The notes beneath the pieces were generated by a model. That model was not told where the DNA came from. It saw only the letters and a program-made list of their open reading frames with translations, and ran no database searches. From JAIQFL01 sp035295745 (GTDB lineage: Bacteria > Acidobacteriota > Terriglobia > Bryobacterales > Bryobacteraceae): DNA of 46,733 bases. The DNA lies in the NCBI GenBank assembly GCA_035295745.1, contig DATGIL010000012.1, positions 1 to 46,733 of the forward strand, read 5' to 3'. Positions 8,726 through 15,772 of the stretch are shown here, in pieces (within the stretch, counting starts at the first letter, position 1; each line of letters opens with the position of its first letter). Both the position numbers and the translations under genes were made by a program.

Positions 8726-8753
8726 AAAGGGCGGCCCGTGAGGACCGCCCTTT
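8726..8753. terminator. Bidirectional intrinsic terminator between DUF971 and tonB-like genes
   Basis: A perfect 9-bp stem, AAAGGGCGG / CCGCCCTTT, with a 10-nt loop lies between convergent genes. A/T-rich ends on both arms (AAA and TTT) allow termination from either side. Confidence 0.75.
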
Positions 8754-8777
8754 GGTAAAACTCTCTTTCGGAATCAG

Positions 8778-9785
8778 TTACAACAACCGGAAATTGACTT
8801 CGATGGTGGCAGCCACGGTCACCGGCTTGCCATCCTTATAGCCCGGCTTGAATTTCCACTGCTTCACGGCTTCGATAGCCTTCTCGTCCAAACCCAGGCC
8901 CAAGCTGCGCACTACCTTGATATTGCTGGCCGTTCCGCTGGGGCTGACTTCGATCGAAAGCAACACCGTGCCCTGGAACTTGGCCTTACGGGCTTCTTCG
9001 GAGTATTCGGGGTCCTTCTTGGACAACACAATGGGAGCTGTCACGCCGCCGCCGACGCGGTAAACGCCGCCGCCCACGCCGCCGCCTTCGCCAGGACCGA
9101 AACCACCGCCCTTACCAGAACCGACACCGCCGCCCGATCCAGACCCGATGCCGCCGCCCGAACCAGGGCCGTTCGACGCAGGACCGATCTTCGCTAACGG
9201 ATCGCCATACTGCGCCATATTCACATTGGGCAGGTTGACGTCGGGAGGAGCGATAATGCTCGGCTCCATCGTCAATCGCGGATTCGGATTGTTGATGACC
9301 GCCATAGGCGGTGTAAATTGCCGCAAGGAAGCTTTCGGAAGCCGGCCTTTGCTGGCAGGAAGAGGAGACCGGTCGCCGCCGCCACCACCGCCGCCCATAG
9401 CTTGCTTTTTCGGGGCTGCTTTGGGGGTGTAGGGGTCAATATCCGTTGGCATCACCAAGGTCATGGTGGCCTTTACGGCATTTTGGACAGGCTTCGAGGA
9501 GAAAACGGTAAAAAGAACTAAGACTACGGCGACCTGGAACCCAGTCGACATCATGAAGGACTTTTTCTGGCGCCCATACAGACCCCAGATATCCTTCACC
9601 GCAACCGGTTTGGAGGTGAGCTCCAGAGGTGGCAACTTGGGAGGGTTGAATGTTTCCTTCAGGCTGCGGAAGAGGCTCTTGTACCAGGGTTCCTCTACTT
9701 GCGACACCAGAAGGCGCGACAAATGATCGTCGGCGTTGTTAATGAACGGGTTGTTGGGTTGCGACAGATCAGCCATTTTGATCAC
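8778..9785 (-). CDS. TonB family energy-transducing protein
   Basis: The 335-residue protein has a ~75-residue cytoplasmic N-terminus, one membrane segment (about 78-97) and a long periplasmic linker with a Gly/Ser repeat block (about 195-240). A C-terminal TonB domain (about 250-335) shows the typical PEYSEEARKAKFQGTVLLS and AIEAVKQWKFKPG patterns. It would couple inner-membrane energy to outer-membrane receptors or act in a related envelope role. The long N-terminal region before the membrane segment is unusual for TonB, where the helix normally comes first. The start is GTG at 9785 (GAGAGA upstream); the ATG at 9776 is an alternative. It is convergent with rel-DUF971 and divergent from pepA. 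Confidence 0.85.
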   Translation of the reverse strand: MIKMADLSQPNNPFINNADDHLSRLLVSQVEEPWYKSLFRSLKETFNPPKLPPLELTSKPVAVKDIWGLYGRQKKSFMMSTGFQVAVVLVLFTVFSSKPVQNAVKATMTLVMPTDIDPYTPKAAPKKQAMGGGGGGGDRSPLPASKGRLPKASLRQFTPPMAVINNPNPRLTMEPSIIAPPDVNLPNVNMAQYGDPLAKIGPASNGPGSGGGIGSGSGGGVGSGKGGGFGPGEGGGVGGGVYRVGGGVTAPIVLSKKDPEYSEEARKAKFQGTVLLSIEVSPSGTASNIKVVRSLGLGLDEKAIEAVKQWKFKPGYKDGKPVTVAATIEVNFRLL

Positions 9786-9885
9786 CGATTCTCTGAGAGA
9801 ACCGCTGCCTTACAGCGTATGGACGATTGGGGCGGCTACTTCGTTACGGGATTTGGAAATTCCACGCCCCAGATTTCTCATCCCG

Positions 9886-9894
9886 ATTTTAGCA
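9886..9894 (-). promoter_or_regulatory. Extended -10 element (TGCTAAAAT) upstream of the tonB-like gene
   Basis: Read on the minus strand, TGC-TAAAAT is an extended -10 motif about 100 bases upstream of the gene. The same nonamer precedes the ECF sigma gene, and TGCTATAAT precedes the gene at 30801. Confidence 0.45.
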
Positions 9895-10023
9895 TAGTCG
9901 GGTCCGGCATAGCTTGAAAAACAATGACATACCCGCACTTGTGCGTCCGAAATCACCAGTATGGGCGCTTCCAAAAATGGAATTATGTGGAAAAACTCAT
10001 CGATTCACCGGGGCGAGCTTTCG

Positions 10024-10053
10024 TTGCTTACCTTGTCCCCCATTCGGCACAAT
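10024..10053 (+). promoter_or_regulatory. Putative sigma-70 promoter of pepA
   Basis: TTGCTT (10024-10029), an 18-base spacer and CACAAT (10048-10053) end 9 bases before the ATG at 10063. Matches are partial, but spacing and position fit and would give a nearly leaderless mRNA. Confidence 0.35.
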
Positions 10054-10062
10054 CAGAAAGTG

Positions 10063-11511
10063 ATGAAAATCCTGATCGAATCCTCGCCAGCCGGCCGCCT
10101 TGAGGCCGACGCCCTGATCGTTCCCATTTTTGAAGGCCGGAAGGAAGAGCGCTTCGGCGCGGGAGACCTCTGCGATTCCGGGGAAGTCTCCGGAAAGTCT
10201 CTCGAACTCACGCTTCTCCACCACCCCCCTGGCATCGCCGCCAGGCGGGTCCTGCTGGCCGGGGCGGGTAAGTCCGAAAAGTACCATCCCGCGGAGCTCC
10301 GCAAGGCCGTAGGGGCCGCCGTTCGGCTGTTGAAGTCCAAATCGATCAAGAAGATCGCCCTGCTCCTCGATTCCGCAAGTGCCGGTGCCGATTATGTATC
10401 GGCAGCCGTCGAAGGTGCCCTGGTGGGGGATTTCGATCCCGACCGGCACAAGACCGGGAACGACAAAAAGTCGCTGGAGGAGTTTCTGGTGGTCCCCTCC
10501 GATGGGGTCACTATCCCCGAATTTGCCGTGTCGCGCGGCCGAATTCTGGGCGAAGCACAAAACTATGCGCGGACGCTGATCAACGAACCACCCAACCTGC
10601 TGACGCCTTCCAAAATGGCGGACGCCGCCCGCCAAACCGCGGCCGATTGCGGTCTGGAGTGCGACGTCCTGGACCGCGCCCGTATGGAGGAACTTGGTAT
10701 GGGCGCTCTGCTCGGTGTGGCGCAAGGAAGTGCGGAGCCTCCAGCACTGATCGTGCTCCACTACAAGCCAGCCCAGTCGGCCTTCAACGCACACCTCGGC
10801 CTGGTGGGCAAAGGCGTCACCTTTGACACCGGAGGCATCTCCATCAAGCCGGCCGACGGCATGGAAAAGATGAAGTACGACATGGCCGGCGGCGCTTCCA
10901 TGATCGGCGCGATGCGGGCTATTGCCGAATTACAGCCCGCGCTTGCGGTGAGCGCGTTCGTTCCATGCGTAGAGAATATGCCTGGCAGCCGCGCACAGCG
11001 GCCCGGCGACATCGTGACCGCGATGTCCGGCAAGACGATCGAGGTGATCAACACCGATGCGGAGGGCCGGCTGATTCTGGCCGACGCTCTGACCTATGCG
11101 CGTCGTCTCGGCTGTACCCACATGGTGGACGCCGCCACCCTGACAGGCGCGGTTGCCGTGGCGTTGGGGCACCTGAATGTCGGGCTCTTCGCCAACGACG
11201 ACGCGATGCGCGATCGAGTCCTCGCCGCGGCCAAGGCAGAAGGCGAGCGAATGTGGCCCCTGCCTTTGGAAGACGACTATAAAGATTATCTGAAGAGCGC
11301 TTTTGCCGATCTCGCCAACGTAGGTGGACGTTACGGCGGCGCCGTCACTGCCGCCATTTTTTTGAGAGAGTTCGCCGAAGACACACCGTGGGTGCATCTC
11401 GATATCGCGGGCACCGCATGGATCGACGAGGCGAAGCCTTTCATCTCCAAAGGTCCCTCCGGTGTCGCCGTGCGCACGTTCGTTCGCCTGGCTACCGATT
11501 GGAAGGATTGA
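10063..11511 (+). CDS. pepA: Leucyl aminopeptidase (M17, PepA)
   Basis: The protein is 482 residues from ATG 10063. It has the macro-like N-terminal domain and the M17 catalytic C-terminal domain with KGVTFDTGG (about 250), the metal-binding Asp/Glu positions in YDMAGGA, and the family signature NTDAEGRL (about 330). It removes N-terminal Leu and other residues from peptides, using two metal ions, normally as a cytoplasmic hexamer. The reading frame is open to 9961, but the upstream residues do not resemble the family, and MKILIE is where M17 proteins normally begin. It is divergent from the tonB-like gene and convergent with the M2 peptidase. Confidence 0.93.
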   Translation: MKILIESSPAGRLEADALIVPIFEGRKEERFGAGDLCDSGEVSGKSLELTLLHHPPGIAARRVLLAGAGKSEKYHPAELRKAVGAAVRLLKSKSIKKIALLLDSASAGADYVSAAVEGALVGDFDPDRHKTGNDKKSLEEFLVVPSDGVTIPEFAVSRGRILGEAQNYARTLINEPPNLLTPSKMADAARQTAADCGLECDVLDRARMEELGMGALLGVAQGSAEPPALIVLHYKPAQSAFNAHLGLVGKGVTFDTGGISIKPADGMEKMKYDMAGGASMIGAMRAIAELQPALAVSAFVPCVENMPGSRAQRPGDIVTAMSGKTIEVINTDAEGRLILADALTYARRLGCTHMVDAATLTGAVAVALGHLNVGLFANDDAMRDRVLAAAKAEGERMWPLPLEDDYKDYLKSAFADLANVGGRYGGAVTAAIFLREFAEDTPWVHLDIAGTAWIDEAKPFISKGPSGVAVRTFVRLATDWKD

Positions 11512-11518
11512 AAGCTGC

Positions 11519-11554
11519 GGGGCAGATCGGTGATCTCGATCGGCGATCTGCCCC
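11519..11554. terminator. Shared hairpin terminator between pepA and the M2 peptidase
   Basis: An 11-bp perfect stem, GGGGCAGATCG / CGATCTGCCCC, with a 14-nt loop lies in the 50-base gap between convergent genes. There is no clear U-tract; placement suggests a bidirectional terminator. Confidence 0.6.
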
Positions 11555-11561
11555 CGCCGGC

Positions 11562-13355
11562 CTACCAGCCCACTGGCTTGCCGCGATTCTGTTCGTCCAG
11601 CCACTTCTGCAGCGGGGCGAAATAATCGCGTATCGCGGACGCATCCATCTCGCGGGTGCCCGCAATCTTCTCCAGTGCTTCCGGCCATGGACGGCTCTGC
11701 CCCATCTCGAGCATCGCGTTCAACCGCGCGCCCGCCGCCTTGTTCCCGTACACCGAGCAGCGATTCAAGGGTTCGGTACAACCCGCCGCCTGCGCCAGGG
11801 CCCGATGAAACTGGAACTGCAGAATGTCGGCCAGAAAGTAGCGCATGTATGGCACGTTGCCTGCCACATGATATTTCGCCGCGGGGTCGAAATCCGACTC
11901 GCTGCGATCGACTGGCGGCGCGATGCCCTGATACTTCTGCCGCAGCGCCCACCACGTCTCGTTGTACTTCTCCGGCGGAATCTCACCCGAGAACACCTTC
12001 CATCGCCATTGATCGATCACCAGTCCGAAGGGCAGAAATGCAATCTTATCGAGGGCGCGGTGCAACAACAGGCCGATGTCCTTCGACGTGTCCGGCGCAT
12101 GATCGAGGAGGCCGATCTTGACCAGGTACTCCGGCGTGATCGAGAGCGCAATGGTATCGCCCACCGCCTCGTGGAATCCGTCGTTCGCGCTGTCTCGGAA
12201 TGAGGGCGGCTGCCGGTTGTAAGCCCTTTGATAGAAGTTGTGCCCGAGTTCGTGGTGGACGGTCAGAAAGTCCTCGCCGATAATTTGAATGCACATCTTC
12301 AAACGCAGATCGTTGACCTGATCGACGTCCCACGCACTCGCATGGCAGACCACGTCGCGATCTCGCGGCTTGACGAACAGGGAGCGTTCCCAGAAGGTCT
12401 GCGGCAATGGGTCGAATCCCAGCGACGTGAAAAAGCTCTCGCCGTACTTCACCATGCCCTTCCAATCGGTATTCCGTTTTTTGAGAAGCTCCGTGAGATC
12501 GTATCCGGGGTCGGCATTCGGCGGGGCGACCAGCGGGTAGATGTTGTCCCATTCCTGCGCCCACATGTTTCCGAGCAGTTGCGCCGGGATGGGACCGGTA
12601 GCCGGAACGGCGTTCCCATATTTCTCGCGCAGGCGGTTGCGAACGTACGCATGCAGCGAAACGTACAGCGGCCGAACCTGCTCCCACAAGCGATCCAGCT
12701 CCTTCGCGAAGGCGTCAGGTTCCATGTCGTACTTCGACCGCCACATCGAGCCGTTATCTTTGAAGCCAAGCTGACGCGCGCCCTTGTTGGCCAGTTCCAC
12801 GTAACGTACGAAGTCCTTGCGGATCGGCCTCGAAATCGCGTGCCATCCAATCCACGCATCCCGCAACTGCTGCTGATCGCGGCTCTCCGCCATGATCTTG
12901 CTCAGGTCTTCGAGGTCCTTGCAGCTCTGCGGTCCGCTTGGGCAATACTTCCCCTTGCCATAGGTACCTTCCATGCTCGAGACGATGCGCGTCAGTTCGG
13001 CACTCTCCCTGGGATCGTCAGGCGTAGCGATCGTCAGCGAGAGTTTGAGCAGCTTGATCTTGCGCGCGGTCACGGGATCGAGCTTGAGCCCGTCGAATCG
13101 TGTCGACTGCTTGGCATACTGCACGGTCGCCGCAATGGCCGCCTCGTCCAGTTTCGCAGCGATGGCCTCGGTGTCGTCGGTGATATAGGTGGACTTGATC
13201 CAATCGGCCATGCCCGAATCGACGTTCAGGGCAAGCAGCTTCTGTTCGACATCGTCGATAAACTTGCGAGCTTCTTCAGGGGTGGCTTTCGGATCGGCGC
13301 CGGAAGCAGGAAGCGCAAAAATCGAAATGAGACACGCAAGCAGGCGGATTCTCAT
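11562..13355 (-). CDS. Secreted M2-family peptidyl-dipeptidase (ACE-like)
   Basis: The 597-residue protein begins with a signal peptide (MRIRLLACLISIFALPASG). It carries the zinc motif HELGH at about 368 and the third-ligand region HEAVGD about 26 residues later. This arrangement and the surrounding sequence match M2 metallopeptidases (angiotensin-converting enzyme and bacterial homologues), which cleave dipeptides from peptide C-termini. Length is right for a single-domain member. The location should be the periplasm or outside. The gene is monocistronic and convergent with pepA. Confidence 0.93.
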   Translation of the reverse strand: MRIRLLACLISIFALPASGADPKATPEEARKFIDDVEQKLLALNVDSGMADWIKSTYITDDTEAIAAKLDEAAIAATVQYAKQSTRFDGLKLDPVTARKIKLLKLSLTIATPDDPRESAELTRIVSSMEGTYGKGKYCPSGPQSCKDLEDLSKIMAESRDQQQLRDAWIGWHAISRPIRKDFVRYVELANKGARQLGFKDNGSMWRSKYDMEPDAFAKELDRLWEQVRPLYVSLHAYVRNRLREKYGNAVPATGPIPAQLLGNMWAQEWDNIYPLVAPPNADPGYDLTELLKKRNTDWKGMVKYGESFFTSLGFDPLPQTFWERSLFVKPRDRDVVCHASAWDVDQVNDLRLKMCIQIIGEDFLTVHHELGHNFYQRAYNRQPPSFRDSANDGFHEAVGDTIALSITPEYLVKIGLLDHAPDTSKDIGLLLHRALDKIAFLPFGLVIDQWRWKVFSGEIPPEKYNETWWALRQKYQGIAPPVDRSESDFDPAAKYHVAGNVPYMRYFLADILQFQFHRALAQAAGCTEPLNRCSVYGNKAAGARLNAMLEMGQSRPWPEALEKIAGTREMDASAIRDYFAPLQKWLDEQNRGKPVGW

Positions 13356-13452
13356 GCTTACACAGTAACAGCACGCGCCTTGGTTTGGATTCGAGCGAAA
13401 TTTGCGGCTGCCGAGGGCGGCGTGTTAGCATCAAAATGTTGCGTGACATTGC

Positions 13453-13530
<78 letters not shown>

Positions 13531-13572
13531 CTAACTCCTTTTGTTTTCAGCAAAAGATCTCTTCTAAGTGCC

Positions 13573-13599
13573 TTCCGTGCAGTAGTTCGCAGTAGTCTG
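13573..13599 (+). repeat. Arm-type repeat, left end of the island
   Basis: TTCCGTGCAGTAGT is followed by TCGCAGTAGTCTG. It contains two imperfect tandem copies of GCAGTAGT and recurs in the same orientation at 15262-15290. Its position, about 45 bases inside the att core, suggests recombinase arm-binding sites. Confidence 0.55.
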
Positions 13600-13625
13600 A
13601 CCCGCCGCAGACTTTTTTCGTACTC

Positions 13626-14365
13626 CTATGACGTCCCCCACCAAACCTTCGCCGCCCGACTGTCTGCAGGAATCGCACGGCTATTGATCGATAACGTGAT
13701 GTTCCGGTCGGCGTGCCCGAGGCGTTCGGAAACCACCGCGATAGGCACTTCTTGCTCAGCAACTCCGAGGCGAAGGGGTGCCGTAGCGAATGAAGGCTGA
13801 CGCCTTCCAGTCCCACCGCGAGTATCAACTCCTTCACGCGGGCGCCGACGCGATCCGGCGAGTAATAAGCACCGTTCGGCTGGCAGAAAATCAATCCGTG
13901 GTCTTGGTCGTCGGGACCAAACATCCGCTTGTCGCCCTCCTGCTGCGCGCGGTGCTCTGCCAAGACGGAGATGGCGGGATCGGGCACTACGAACTTACGC
14001 GGTTCACCGGATTTGGTGGACTTCACGCGCAGACCCGCCTTGGTCTGTTCCAAACTCCGTGAGACGCTGAGTTCGCCCGTGCTCTCGGCAAGGCCGGGCC
14101 ACTGCAAAGCTAACAACTCGCCGCGCCTGCAGCCGGTGGCAGACGCCAGCACGATGAACGGGTACAGCCGCGTGCTCCGCGCCCAGGAGCGCCTTGAATT
14201 TCTGTTTCCGACCATTGCCGGTTTCCGCATCGCTAACTTCGGCAACCGCACCCGTTTGTTCCGCAGTGGGTGGGCGATCTTTAGGACACCGAGACGATCG
14301 GCCTCCGCAAGGGACGTGTAGAGCACGGTGCCGATGTGGCGCAGCTGGCGCGCACCGAAATGTTG
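13626..14365 (-). pseudogene. Tyrosine recombinase (phage-type integrase), truncated and frameshifted
   Basis: The frame gives an integrase C-terminal half: RHIGTVLYTSL, the catalytic-Arg segment ATGCRRGELLALQW, and LHSLRH with the HxxR motif. After SELLSK the frame is lost near 13750. Reading one frame over restores VPIAVVSERLGHADRN and ITLSINSRAIPADSRAAK up to a TAG at 13626. The position of the nucleophilic Tyr (normally ITLSIYSHA) is Asn. Earlier, GRKQKFKALLGA in another frame suggests a further compensated shift near 14200. The N-terminal arm-binding half is missing, with a stop just upstream of 14365. It is thus inactive by truncation, frameshift and loss of the catalytic Tyr. Confidence 0.88.
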
Positions 14366-14389
14366 TCAGACATGTGATCTACTGACCTA

Positions 14390-14755
14390 TCAACTTGCCT
14401 TCCGCAAGACGTCTTCTACCGCTTCGGGGTGCTTTGCGATGACTGCTAGCAGCACGCGCGTGGGGGCATCCGGACGTGACCGGCCCTGTTCCCAATTACG
14501 CAATGTGGCCGGGGGGAAGCCGAACTTGGTCGCGAACTGCGCCTGGCTGAGGCCCATCTTCGTTCGGACTTCGCGTACGTCCACTTCGGGCACCTGTACC
14601 AGCGTGACGTGAACGCGGTCGTTCTCGCCGCGCGTCCATTCGATTGCCTGCTCCAGTCCCTCGATGATGCGCGCGCCGACGGTGGGGCGCTTCTTCGGCA
14701 GACGTGCTGCAGTCTTTGCCATCCGCTTGGTTTTCGTTTTCATCTTCGTATTCAA
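14390..14755 (-). CDS. HigA/NadS-type antitoxin with helix-turn-helix domain
   Basis: The 121-residue protein has a Lys-rich N-terminus, a middle part (ARIIEGLEQAIEWTRGE) and a C-terminal XRE-type helix-turn-helix: VREVRTKMGLSQAQFATKFG, then PATLRNWEQGRSRP. This matches the antitoxins paired with RelE/HigB-like toxins in toxin-first operons. The TTG at 14755 is chosen as start: AGGAGG lies five bases upstream, and TTGA overlaps the toxin stop by four bases. An ATG at 14743 is the alternative. The HTH domain probably binds the palindrome in the operon promoter and represses it together with the toxin. It lies inside the tRNA-Asp island, next to the integrase relic. Confidence 0.85.
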   Translation of the reverse strand: MNTKMKTKTKRMAKTAARLPKKRPTVGARIIEGLEQAIEWTRGENDRVHVTLVQVPEVDVREVRTKMGLSQAQFATKFGFPPATLRNWEQGRSRPDAPTRVLLAVIAKHPEAVEDVLRKAS

Positions 14756-15114
14756 CGTGCCCTCCTGTCCTTGGCCAAATAGCCCGCTACCAGAGGTGGA
14801 ATCAAACGCCTCATGGCGTTGCGCTCGGCCATGCTGAGGTTCGCCTTCTCGTTCTTTCCGTAAGCCGCCAGCAAGAATACCGGCAAACGCCCATCGTGGT
14901 AGTAGTAAATGACGCGTGCGCCGCCGCGTTTTCCTCGACCGGCTAAAGCCCAACGGATCTTTCGAACGCCGCCTGTCTCTGGAATGATCTCACCGGCCTC
15001 CGGGTTCGCGCCCAGGAAGGCCACCAGTTCTCCTCGCGCCGAGTCCGACATCATCGGCTTCATGTCCTTCAGGAACCGCGCGGTCTCGACGACCGTCATC
15101 GGCACATTCAGCAT
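14752..15114 (-). CDS. RelE/HigB-like type II toxin
   Basis: The 120-residue protein (start ATG 15114) shows the RelE-superfamily pattern. It begins MLNVPMTVVETARFLKDM, and its core includes GVRKIRWALAGRGKRGGARV, IYYYHD and LAAYGKNEKANLS. The basic core residues and YGKNEK loop are typical of HigB-like, ribosome-dependent mRNA interferases, so the inferred role is growth arrest when the antitoxin is lost. An in-frame GTG at 15150 would extend it through its own promoter and is unlikely. It is translationally coupled to the downstream antitoxin by a four-base overlap. Confidence 0.85.
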   Translation of the reverse strand: MLNVPMTVVETARFLKDMKPMMSDSARGELVAFLGANPEAGEIIPETGGVRKIRWALAGRGKRGGARVIYYYHDGRLPVFLLAAYGKNEKANLSMAERNAMRRLIPPLVAGYLAKDRRAR

Positions 15115-15123
15115 GTCTGTCTT

Positions 15124-15152
15124 ACTATACGCAAATTGCGTAGGGAGCACAA
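15124..15152 (-). promoter_or_regulatory. Toxin-antitoxin promoter with palindromic operator in the spacer
   Basis: On the minus strand TTGTGC (15152-15147), a 17-base spacer and TATAGT (15129-15124) form a sigma-70 promoter for the toxin gene at 15114. A perfect 15-base palindrome, TACGCAA-A-TTGCGTA (15128-15142), fills most of the spacer and touches the -10. It is the obvious operator for the antitoxin. Confidence 0.7.
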
Positions 15153-15261
15153 CTAGGACGCCCAGGTCTCCGCTTGCGATTCCTGCTGAGAAGGGGAGCC
15201 ATGCGCGCGGAAGAAACTATTGCCGCACGAATGTCCGGGATGTGTGGCCACTTGGTGGGGT

Positions 15262-15290
15262 TTCCGTGCAGTAGTCGTGCAGTAGTCCTG
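15262..15290 (+). repeat. Arm-type repeat, right end of the island
   Basis: TTCCGTGCAGTAGTC is followed by GTGCAGTAGTCCTG, two near-perfect copies of GTGCAGTAGTC. It matches the left-end repeat at 13573-13599, apart from a 2-base length difference. Confidence 0.55.
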
Positions 15291-15382
15291 GGAAATAGGC
15301 CAGTATTGTGTGGACGAAGGGACCGGGCGCGCACTGAAAACAGAACCTATCAGCGCGCGCCTGTACCAGTCGATACGGCGTT

Positions 15383-15407
15383 GTTCGGGCCCCGTCGTCC
15401 CCGCCAT
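15383..15407 (+). repeat. Attachment-site repeat (att, right)
   Basis: GTTCGGGCCCC then GTCGTCCCCGCCAT repeats the tRNA-Asp 3' end (24 of 25 bases). It marks the right boundary of the island; ordinary chromosome resumes after it. Confidence 0.85.
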
Positions 15408-15641
15408 TCCAATCATCACAACTTCAATCCCGACTCCTCACGCAACGACGCTTTCCCCGGCCGCTGCAGCGACGAGGCGTGGTACGGCGTCATGGGCGTG
15501 GCGGTCTCCAACGGGCGCGATCCCATGAACTACTGGGACCAGGGCGCTAACGCCCCCATGGCACCCGATAAGCGGGTTCCGCGAAACACCTACAAGGTGC
15601 TGCAGGAAATGTTCAAAGGCGGCAGCGCGCACGCCGCTTGA
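15408..15641 (+). pseudogene. C-terminal remnant of an unidentified protein next to the island
   Basis: Directly after the right att site the frame is open for about 75 codons, with protein-like composition (DEAWYGVMGVAVSNGRDPMNYW, shown as two adjoining pieces DEAWYGVMGVA and VSNGRDPMNYW, then APMAPDKRVPRNTYKVLQEMF). No start codon with a ribosome-binding site belongs to it. The open frame continues left through the att site into island sequence, so any protein made would be a chimera. I do not recognise the family. It is probably the tail of a gene cut by an old rearrangement or the island's insertion. Confidence 0.4.
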
Positions 15642-15666
15642 CGCCCCACGAAGAGCGCTCTATTAT
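15638..15666 (+). promoter_or_regulatory. Sigma-70 promoter of the NHL/TIGR03437 gene
   Basis: TTGACG (15638-15643), exactly 17 bases, then TATTAT (15661-15666). This is one of the best promoter matches in the window. It gives a leader of about 100 bases before the ATG at 15773. The -35 overlaps the stop codon of the upstream remnant. Confidence 0.7.
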
Positions 15667-15772
15667 ACGAGTGCCGTAGTGCAATCAAGTATCGTACCGG
15701 GCGACCGTACGCCGGTGCCGATTTGGCGTTTGGTGGTAAGACCGGCCTCACCGTACGCGTGTGAGGTAAACG

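Larger units (their letters stand above)
13531..15407. mobile_element. Degraded integrative island (about 1.9 kb) in tRNA-Asp
   Basis: The segment is bounded by the 25-base att repeats and contains a tyrosine recombinase relic next to the tRNA, an arm-type repeat near each end, and a complete-looking toxin-antitoxin operon. Everything else an integrative element would need is gone. The order tRNA-integrase-cargo-att is classical. The island looks immobile, with the toxin-antitoxin pair as its only apparently functional cargo. Confidence 0.82.

Noticed and set aside
15201..15641. An intact gene across the right att site
   Set aside because: The first part lies in island sequence that includes the arm-type repeat and att core; only the part after the att site looks protein-like, so a chimera or remnant is more likely.
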